NCBI GenBank assembly: GCA_035568375.1
Contig: DATMOG010000065.1
Span: forward strand, 1-14,539
Length of the DNA: 14,539 nucleotides
Direction of reading: 5' to 3'
Origin: JACDET01 sp035568375
Lineage (GTDB): Bacteria; Patescibacteriota; Microgenomatia; Levybacterales; UBA12049
The stretch's first letter is position 1, and each line of letters begins with the position of its first letter. The notes under the pieces are model-generated. The model was not told the origin of the DNA and searched no databases. It saw only the letters and a list, made by a program, of their open reading frames with translations. Below are positions 1 to 5,584 of this stretch, in pieces. The position numbers were made by a program, and so were the translations under genes.

Positions 1-247
1 GATCAATATGTACAGCCATTATAGAGTCAGTCAAATACGCACCGTCATGATTACCTCCACCATAGCCTAAAAGGACGATGGTAAAAGCAGTTTTATTTTC
101 AAAATATTGTTGTAAAGAATTAGTAGAAGCAGCAACTCCTATGGAGTGAGGGATAAATATTTTTTTTGTAATACCATTAAACCATATGTATGAAGCAGCA
201 ACTCCTATGAAAACAACTACAAGTAATGGAAGGAATATTTTCTTCAT
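1..247 (-). CDS. LytR-CpsA-Psr (LCP) family protein, 5' part only
   Basis: Reading the minus strand from the ATG at 247-245 gives an open frame to the window edge (82 codons). It starts MKKIFLPLLVVVFIGVAAS, a short basic stretch followed by a signal-anchor helix (about residues 4-23). Around residues 56-82 comes FTIVLLGYGGGNHDG followed by YLTDSIMAVHID. This is the opening of the LCP catalytic domain, where the family has a (N/V)LLLG..GG...G..TD(T/S)I...ID pattern. LCP enzymes are membrane-anchored and transfer glycopolymers from lipid carriers to peptidoglycan or surface acceptors on the outer face. The rest of the domain, with the polyprenyl-phosphate-binding arginines, lies outside the window, so activity cannot be judged. 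No Shine-Dalgarno precedes the ATG. The start was chosen because it begins the basic residues and the helix. The family call is firm; the precise acceptor is unknown. Confidence 0.85.
   Translation of the reverse strand, partial: MKKIFLPLLVVVFIGVAASYIWFNGITKKIFIPHSIGVAASTNSLQQYFENKTAFTIVLLGYGGGNHDGAYLTDSIMAVHID
126..209. repeat. In-frame 18-bp direct repeat inside the LCP gene
   Basis: The 18-mer GAAGCAGCAACTCCTATG occurs at 126-143 and again at 192-209, identical and exactly 66 bp (22 codons) apart. In the LCP reading frame on the minus strand both copies encode IGVAAS, once in the anchor helix and once just after it. The DNA between the copies is not itself repeated. This could be a remnant of a tandem duplication or a convergent coincidence. 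Confidence 0.8.
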
Positions 248-257
248 ATGGGAGTCT

Positions 258-287
258 ATTATGCTACAAACTGCACTTTTTTGTAAA
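258..287 (-). promoter_or_regulatory. Candidate promoter of the LCP gene
   Basis: On the minus strand TTTACA (287-282) is followed after 18 nt by CATAAT (263-258). Each matches five of six consensus bases. The predicted transcription start would fall a few bases before the ATG at 247, giving an almost leaderless mRNA. That fits the absence of a Shine-Dalgarno site. Confidence 0.45.
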
Positions 288-646
288 GTATTGCTCTTTA
301 AGCACTATGTCTTCTATACATCTGGACAATTATATATTGACTTGATGTGTATCCTAACAAGGATAACCTATTCAGATAGCAAATTACCCATACGCTTTAC
401 GAATTTGAGCTATAAAAAAAAGGAAGAATGTAACAGAATAATCTCTCATTTTTACTCTGGATTCTCTTTCAAGAGTAATATGAAAATAGCAGAGTTGCCC
501 AAGAAAATTCCAGCGATATACAATTGAACCAAAGCTTTCAAACATCTGAATAGAGAAACATCTGTTTTATTTAGCTACAAATCTCTTATGTAATAGTTGA
601 GCAAAAAGTATCATTTTATGATAAATTATTATATGTCTTTTACGCT
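288..646. other. Gene-free stretch between two divergent genes
   Basis: I see no credible gene, tRNA or terminator here. A 113-codon plus-strand open frame that begins inside the LCP gene runs to 527, but its product has no recognisable features and its first part is antisense to LCP. Near the right end there are AT-rich -10-like hexamers (TATGAT at 617-622, TATTAT at 627-632) ahead of the start at 647. None has a convincing -35 at normal spacing. Confidence 0.5.
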
Positions 647-2596
647 ATGATCATGCAACGATATATCTACTGCCTTGCTGTATCTGTAATGTCTGTTGTA
701 TTGATCTTTATGATTAAAACCGACTTAGGTAATGCATTAGGAATTGGCGCACCTTTTCTATTGTTTCTTACAGCAATAATGCTTAGCACCTGGTTTGGTG
801 GTCTTCTAGCTGGAATTCTCTGTATATTTTTTAGTACTCTTATTTCTCTCTTCTTTTACTTACCCCCTTATAACTCATTTGCAATTAGTAATATAAACAT
901 TTTACTACAACTATTTGTATTCATTTTTGAAGGATTTACTATTAGTTTTATTACCAATTCGTATATGAGAAGAAAAGAAGACGCCGTACTAATGAAAAAA
1001 AATAAGTATCCTACCATTATGGATAATTTTCATAAATTAATATCTCAAAAATCAAATAGATATATTTTTGGTTTATTCTTCATTAGCTATTTTATTTTTG
1101 TTCTTAATCTTTTTGCTAGGCAGATAGGTGATCTCAGTTTTGTAGACGCATTTAATAATTACGTAGGTGGTTACTTCATGCTCAAAGGAAAAATGTTATA
1201 TTCTCAAGTATTTTTTAACCATCAGATGCTGATGCCATATATCAGTTATCTTATTCAGCTTATATTTCATCCGACTTCTCTTACACGGATTGTTTCCTAC
1301 CATCGATTATTTGTATTATTATTTTCTACAATTGCAGACTTATTATTAATTTGGAGATTCAAGTATAATGGATTAGGATTTGTACTATTCTATGAGTTAA
1401 GCGATTTTTATTTATTTGGTAATTTCTTTTTAGGAGAGGCGCTTCTTGTTTACCCCTTAATTTACCTTTTCGGATTAGTCTGGGAAAAAATATATAAACA
1501 GAACTATTTCAAACTGGAATTACTACTCGGGGCTTTTGCAGTATGGTTGATCATTTTCTTACGTGAAACATTTCTACCGATAGCACTCTTTTTCTATATA
1601 CTCTTATTATGGAACAAAAAATTCACAAAATTTCATATTATTTCTCTTGCTATTTTTATAGCTCTCACTAGCATCACGTTATTAACTATCCCACTCAAAG
1701 AGTATTACTTTCAATTAGTTACCACAAATGTTATTAATAATATCCCTAATGAGGTTTCAAGAAACAATCTACTTGGGTTTGGAATACTGAGTGTTCTCTT
1801 TTATCCTCTTGTTTTGCTTAGCCCCGAGAATTGGAATTTTTTTCACATTGATCTTATTGGCTTAGATAGTACCTTTCTTATATTATTTCTTATTCTTACA
1901 ATTAAACTGAAACAAGTAAAAGGGCCACTGATACTCTTTATTGCATTAGCCTTAGCGGCAATTCGATTTGTATCTCCAGGGACAATTTTTTACGGCGCGT
2001 TCCATTTATTGCCATGGTATGGTCTTCTTATATTCTCCGTATTTCTTATGCTCTCAGAAGTTTATAAAGTAAATCACTTACGAAAAACGGTAAATATATT
2101 ACTTTTGATGCTTATCTGTATTTTTGGATTTCTTGTTGTTACATTTCATTGGTATGCCATAAGTCATGAAACGTTCCAACAAAAATTTGATAGAAATTAT
2201 GGTCGCTATTACTCTCATGGTAAAGCAATAAATATCTTAGCGCTAAAAAAATCCACGCTATTTATTGATGGCTGGGATAGTCTCATTTACTGGGTTGCGG
2301 ATATTCCTTCTTCTTATACATATTCACTTTATTATCCTGTAATGACCCATATTCCTACTTTTGATAATCCGCGACTTGCAATGTTTCATAATAATCCTCC
2401 TGATTTTTACTATACAGATTGTGAGCATACTCAAATAGAGCTTCCTTTTTTTGCACAAAAGTATTATGTTCGTTTACTGCATAACAATACACCAGGTTGC
2501 TTGTTTGTTGCGAAAAAGGTTCTCTTAACTATAACTCCAGAAAAAATAGAAAAACTGAAAAAATTAGGGTTTCGAATACCCAAAAGCAATCAATAA
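647..2596 (+). CDS. Membrane glycosyltransferase-like protein (GT-C type) with N-terminal DUF4118-like module
   Basis: A 649-residue polytopic membrane protein. Residues about 8-105 form four close-packed helices with the pattern LLFLTAIMLSTWFGGLLAG...FFYLPP, which resembles the DUF4118 four-helix module known from KdpD-type sensors. A basic cytoplasmic linker (about 106-137) follows. From about 140 a second membrane region begins with a loop GDLSFVDAFNNYVGGYFMLKG and then YSQVFFNHQ. This is the layout of the first extracytoplasmic loop of GT39/ArnT-like lipid-linked-sugar transferases, where an acidic residue (here D162 or D167) is catalytic. About eight to ten more helices run to about residue 515, then a non-membrane C-terminal part (about 525-649) probably lies outside the cell. 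The likely role is adding sugars to lipid, protein or polysaccharide from a polyprenyl-phosphate donor; donor and acceptor are unknown. An alternative ATG lies two codons in (653). There is no Shine-Dalgarno. The family is inferred from the loop pattern only. Confidence 0.7.
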   Translation: MIMQRYIYCLAVSVMSVVLIFMIKTDLGNALGIGAPFLLFLTAIMLSTWFGGLLAGILCIFFSTLISLFFYLPPYNSFAISNINILLQLFVFIFEGFTISFITNSYMRRKEDAVLMKKNKYPTIMDNFHKLISQKSNRYIFGLFFISYFIFVLNLFARQIGDLSFVDAFNNYVGGYFMLKGKMLYSQVFFNHQMLMPYISYLIQLIFHPTSLTRIVSYHRLFVLLFSTIADLLLIWRFKYNGLGFVLFYELSDFYLFGNFFLGEALLVYPLIYLFGLVWEKIYKQNYFKLELLLGAFAVWLIIFLRETFLPIALFFYILLLWNKKFTKFHIISLAIFIALTSITLLTIPLKEYYFQLVTTNVINNIPNEVSRNNLLGFGILSVLFYPLVLLSPENWNFFHIDLIGLDSTFLILFLILTIKLKQVKGPLILFIALALAAIRFVSPGTIFYGAFHLLPWYGLLIFSVFLMLSEVYKVNHLRKTVNILLLMLICIFGFLVVTFHWYAISHETFQQKFDRNYGRYYSHGKAINILALKKSTLFIDGWDSLIYWVADIPSSYTYSLYYPVMTHIPTFDNPRLAMFHNNPPDFYYTDCEHTQIELPFFAQKYYVRLLHNNTPGCLFVAKKVLLTITPEKIEKLKKLGFRIPKSNQ

Positions 2597-2876
2597 AACA
2601 AGTACGTTATTCATTTGAAACTAAGGCTAAAAAATGGTAGAAAATAACGGATCAAAGAAGTTATAACTGGGACGATATAATTTCGACACCAAATAGAGAA
2701 AGCACTTTACATTCCTAACAACCCTCATACTATCAAACTATGCAAATATATTTTCAGAAAAAAGAGTTGGATAATTGCTTCGGATGTTTTCACGCATCAG
2801 TATTTGACAACCACGACATGTTGGACTTCCAATTAAATTCCATCTAATACCACCACACTACGATGCAACCCATAGT
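2597..2876. other. Gene-free stretch before the orphan gene
   Basis: No open frame of note and no hairpin followed by a T-run after the stop at 2596. A perfect 10-bp palindrome AGTTATAACT (2659-2668) lies 7 nt before a consensus TATAAT (2676-2681), but there is no good -35 at 16-18 nt. It could be a regulated start site or chance in AT-rich DNA. Confidence 0.35.
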
Positions 2877-2905
2877 TTGACAAGTAAAATAAATTACTCT
2901 ATACT
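2877..2905 (+). promoter_or_regulatory. Strong sigma-70-type promoter driving a leaderless gene
   Basis: A perfect TTGACA (2877-2882), exactly 17 nt, then TATACT (2900-2905, five of six consensus bases). The expected transcription start, about seven bases past the -10, coincides with the A of the ATG at 2913. The TTG of the -35 box is also an in-frame possible start codon, which can lead to a wrong 12-residue N-terminal extension. Confidence 0.8.
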
Positions 2906-2912
2906 CTCGCAT

Positions 2913-3629
2913 ATGCAACATGAGAGGGAAGATTTTTTAACGGATGCTCTAATGAGTACAGAGCAAGATGAAAGAGATTCAGCTGCAGAGCTTGTTGCTA
3001 TTATCGATCAACTATGTGAAATACCAAGGTCTGATTTGCAGTCTTCTACAAGCGATGATGGTGGTGAAAGATTTACACTTATTGCAACCCCTGACGGAAA
3101 ATGGCTACGAAGAATTTCCCCAGGAGAAGGAAGAGGAGACAACTTGATTGTGGGTTCAGAAGTTTATTATAGATCTTCTAAGGGTAGTTTGAGAGTAACT
3201 ATTTATACTGATCCAGATTTAAAAACTCCTGATCGGCGTGACGATCGTGACAGAGGTCTTGCAGATTACTTGACTCTTATAGATCCAGATGCAGACGTTC
3301 TCTTAGATGGAGTCAATGTAGATGGAATTGTCGCAAGAAAGATAACCTATAATCTTAAAAAGAGTGGTAATCGTGAATCATATGTGATTATTTCTCAGAG
3401 GGGAACTCATACTGTCTTTAAAGATACGAGTCGTGGAAGGGAATCTGAACGTACCCTAATAAAAGATGCTGTTGCTATAGGTAATCAGCAACATGTTACT
3501 CAGTTGTCGCCAACAGATACAACTGAAGCCTTTAGGAGAATTGGTAAAGCCTATCACTCAATAGCAGGCGCTGTTATTCAAGGATATAAGCAGGCGCATC
3601 AACGGATAGCACAAAACTTCCCTCAATAA
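2913..3629 (+). CDS. Uncharacterised soluble protein
   Basis: A 238-residue protein that I do not recognise. It has no signal peptide and no membrane helix, and it is rich in Asp, Arg, Glu and Ser, so a cytoplasmic location is likely. The N-terminal part (about 1-45) looks helical and acidic. The middle (about 50-165) alternates short strands and turns: FTLIATPDGKWLRRISPG, then GSLRVTIYTDPD, then DVLLDGVNVDGIVARKI. A charged turn PDRRDDRDRG sits around residues 106-115. The last 40 residues (AFRRIGKAYHSIAGAVIQGYKQ) look like an amphipathic helix. I chose the ATG at 2913 because a TTGACA-17-TATACT promoter ends 7 nt before it. The in-frame TTG at 2877 is part of that promoter, and another ATG lies at 2952. 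No Shine-Dalgarno is present. It converges on the GNAT gene with 52 nt between stops and no obvious terminator hairpin. Function unknown. Confidence 0.8.
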   Translation: MQHEREDFLTDALMSTEQDERDSAAELVAIIDQLCEIPRSDLQSSTSDDGGERFTLIATPDGKWLRRISPGEGRGDNLIVGSEVYYRSSKGSLRVTIYTDPDLKTPDRRDDRDRGLADYLTLIDPDADVLLDGVNVDGIVARKITYNLKKSGNRESYVIISQRGTHTVFKDTSRGRESERTLIKDAVAIGNQQHVTQLSPTDTTEAFRRIGKAYHSIAGAVIQGYKQAHQRIAQNFPQ

Positions 3630-3681
3630 CTTAAAATAGTTCTCCTTTTCTTAATCTACTGAATAGAAAGAAACAAACGAA

Positions 3682-4152
3682 TTAGATACTGAGACGTTTC
3701 TCCATTGAAATCGCTCCCTCATCATTTGGAAGACCAACAACTGCATAACCAAGTTTTGTATAGAAACCTGTGGCATTTGGACTTGATGCCAGTTTTGCGT
3801 TGGTGTACCCTCGTTTAACGATCTCTGTTTCCAATTTGGACATGATCATACGACCGATGCCTCTGCTACTCCATAATGGAACAACATAGAGTCCAGTGAT
3901 CCATTCTTTAAAACTGCTTGCCCAACCAATATTATCCCCATTTACATTGGCAATAACGATATTGCCCGCAACAACACGATCTCTAAAATACTCTGGTGAT
4001 CGTTTGTCTGCCCACTGCTGACGATCACTTAGGGCAATCTCAGAGGCCATTCCTAAAATTGCGTCTCGACGAATGGCGTGGATAATACTAAGATCATCTA
4101 AACTCGCTATACGAAACGTGATACTTAGGGTATCTTTTTTATCTCTCGGCAT
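3682..4152 (-). CDS. GNAT family N-acetyltransferase
   Basis: A 156-residue single-domain protein of normal GNAT length. The acetyl-CoA pyrophosphate-binding motif A is visible at about 88-105: the strand LYVVPLW, then SSRGIG (95-100) leading into the helix RMIMSKLETEI. Motif B follows as a predicted strand and helix ending in FYTKLGYAVVG (about 130-140), the common C-terminal signature. It would transfer an acetyl group from acetyl-CoA to an amine. The substrate (small molecule, ribosomal protein or antibiotic) cannot be read from the sequence. It lies 57 nt downstream of the YibE/F gene on the same strand but has its own extended -10 element and a palindrome just upstream, so it may be transcribed separately. 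Start ATG 4152-4150, no Shine-Dalgarno. Confidence 0.93.
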   Translation of the reverse strand: MPRDKKDTLSITFRIASLDDLSIIHAIRRDAILGMASEIALSDRQQWADKRSPEYFRDRVVAGNIVIANVNGDNIGWASSFKEWITGLYVVPLWSSRGIGRMIMSKLETEIVKRGYTNAKLASSPNATGFYTKLGYAVVGLPNDEGAISMEKRLSI

Positions 4153-4165
4153 ATAATGCAGATAC

Positions 4166-4186
4166 AGTATAACAAAAGTTGTTATA
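4166..4186 (-). promoter_or_regulatory. Extended -10 promoter of the GNAT gene overlapped by a palindrome
   Basis: The minus strand carries TGTTATACT (4174-4166), an extended -10 of the form TGnTATAAT, 13 nt before the GNAT ATG, with only a poor -35. An inverted repeat, TATAACAA-AAG-TTGTTATA (4168-4186, 8-bp perfect arms, 3-nt centre), overlaps this -10. It has no T-run on either side in the position expected of a terminator. Its position suits an operator for a dimeric repressor, but it could also be a weak hairpin after the YibE/F gene. Confidence 0.5.
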
Positions 4187-4209
4187 TCTAAAAATTAAAA
4201 GAAAAAAAA

Positions 4210-5388
4210 CTACGAGAAGGGAAATCTTCTATTTGTTATTCGATCAAAAATTCTTTTTCTATTAAGACTAACCCACGATGCAAGTAATGTGGTTATTGGT
4301 ACAGCAAAAAGTAAAGCAGCACTTCCAACAACAGCCCGAATCACTTCTTCCATTGTTGCCTGATCATTAAGAAGAAGCCACCATGGTAGGTTTGCCGGAT
4401 TAAACGCAAAGAAAAGAAAGAGTGCAATGGATGAACCCGCATAAGCAAGAACCAACGTATTAATCATGGAAATAATATGTTCTCTCCCAATATGCAATGC
4501 CTTCCAATAGAGATGAGAAAAATGCTGTTTTGGACTTTCTTTTGCAAGAGTGAAGACAGTGATTGATTGCGTTGTTGTAATATCATTGAGAGCACCTAAT
4601 GTACCAATAATAATACCTCCTAAAAACAGACCCTGTGCATTAATCAGGTGTTTTGTCCATAATTGCAATACATAGGAATTTTGGTCAGCGATACCTAAAA
4701 TATAGGTCAGCTGAACTACTAAAAATGACAAAAATGCTGCAATAATAAGTGAAAAAGCAGTACTAATTAAAGCAACTGTTGTTTTAAGAGAAATGCCATG
4801 AGCAATATATGTTGTGCCAAAGAGAATAACGATTGCGCCACTTATACAAATCGTTAAGGGATCTCGTCCGGCAAGAATTTGAGGAATGATATAAAGCATA
4901 ATTATTAATAAACTAATTGCAAGACCAATCACTGCACCAATTCCTTTTTTTCCAACAACAACAAGTATCAAAAGAGCAAATGCGCCAAGAATCCACCACA
5001 AACTAGTAAGACGATATGGCTCATAAATGGAATAATACATTTTCCCCGTTGTATCGGGCTTACTATCAACAACGACAGTTGCTCCTTTACCAATCTTCCC
5101 TTGTACTCCAAATGTTGCATCAAGTGAATAACCAATCATAGCCCTTTTTCCTTTTTCTCTTCCTTCAAGAAATTGAACTTGCACTATTTCGTTATATGTT
5201 TTAACATCTTGAAAATTTTGCAATCCTTCACTAACCACCTGTAATACTTTTGCTCTAATGTAGACTTCGTGAGGATCTAATGAATCAGGCGGATCAGCAT
5301 AGGCAAAACTTGGAAGAAAAATACTTATTAAAAATAAAAAAGAGATACTAAAGAAAATTCTCATTACTCCTATTTGTAACCTCTGCAT
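4210..5388 (-). CDS. YibE/F family membrane protein
   Basis: A 392-residue protein from the chosen start. A signal-peptide-like N-terminus ends in PSFAYA (about residue 31). An extracytoplasmic beta-rich domain (about 32-125) follows, and then seven or eight helices. The family's signature segments are intact: GALNDITTTQ (about 265-274) and GREHIISMINTLVLAYAGSS (about 301-320). The domain order matches complete YibE/F proteins of Gram-positive and CPR bacteria. Their biochemical role is not established; they are conserved multi-helix inner-membrane proteins. Three in-frame ATGs compete. The one at 5439 lies upstream of the TGCTATAAT promoter. The one at 5388 is 9 nt after that -10 and would be nearly leaderless. 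The one at 5364 sits only 2 nt after AGGAG and would give a minimal signal peptide. I chose 5388, with 5364 a close second. Confidence 0.93.
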   Translation of the reverse strand: MQRLQIGVMRIFFSISFLFLISIFLPSFAYADPPDSLDPHEVYIRAKVLQVVSEGLQNFQDVKTYNEIVQVQFLEGREKGKRAMIGYSLDATFGVQGKIGKGATVVVDSKPDTTGKMYYSIYEPYRLTSLWWILGAFALLILVVVGKKGIGAVIGLAISLLIIMLYIIPQILAGRDPLTICISGAIVILFGTTYIAHGISLKTTVALISTAFSLIIAAFLSFLVVQLTYILGIADQNSYVLQLWTKHLINAQGLFLGGIIIGTLGALNDITTTQSITVFTLAKESPKQHFSHLYWKALHIGREHIISMINTLVLAYAGSSIALFLFFAFNPANLPWWLLLNDQATMEEVIRAVVGSAALLFAVPITTLLASWVSLNRKRIFDRITNRRFPFS

Positions 5389-5397
5389 TATTTCTAA

Positions 5398-5406
5398 ATT
5401 ATAGCA
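5398..5406 (-). promoter_or_regulatory. Extended -10 promoter of the YibE/F gene
   Basis: Minus strand TGCTATAAT (5406-5398) is a perfect extended -10 element. No good -35 is present at 17 nt, which extended -10 promoters tolerate. Transcription would start near 5391. This excludes the ATG at 5439 as translation start for this transcript. Confidence 0.6.
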
Positions 5407-5469
5407 TCGATTCTCATAGTCAGTAGTCAGAAATCTCATAGCAAAAATTTCATTCTTTTATCTTACTAC

Positions 5470-5573
5470 ATTGAAAAAGTTTGATTCAATTCTAAATAAA
5501 TGGACCTAAAGTAGCACTTTTTCCCTATTACACACAGATTTCTTACTAGTTTTTCACACTCTTTCTCTACAAT
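5470..5573 (+). promoter_or_regulatory. Probable control region of the glucan locus
   Basis: Between the divergent YibE/F gene and the GTG at 5585 lie an inverted repeat ATTGAA-9 nt-TTCAAT (5470-5490) and two weak promoter candidates. One is TTGAAA (5471-5476) with TAAATA (5493-5498) at 16 nt. The other is TACAAT (5568-5573) ending 11 nt before the GTG but without a recognisable -35. The inverted repeat overlaps the first -35. Neither candidate is decisive. Confidence 0.3.
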
Positions 5574-5584
5574 TACCGATATTC

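Noticed and set aside
186..527. 113-codon plus-strand open frame near the left end
   Set aside because: It overlaps the well-supported LCP gene in antisense over its first third, its product has no recognisable domain, and it has no ribosome binding site. Treated as chance.
2801..2850. Second TTGACA (2804-2809) as a promoter for the orphan gene
   Set aside because: No acceptable -10 at 16-18 nt; the TTGACA-17-TATACT at 2877-2905 is far better.
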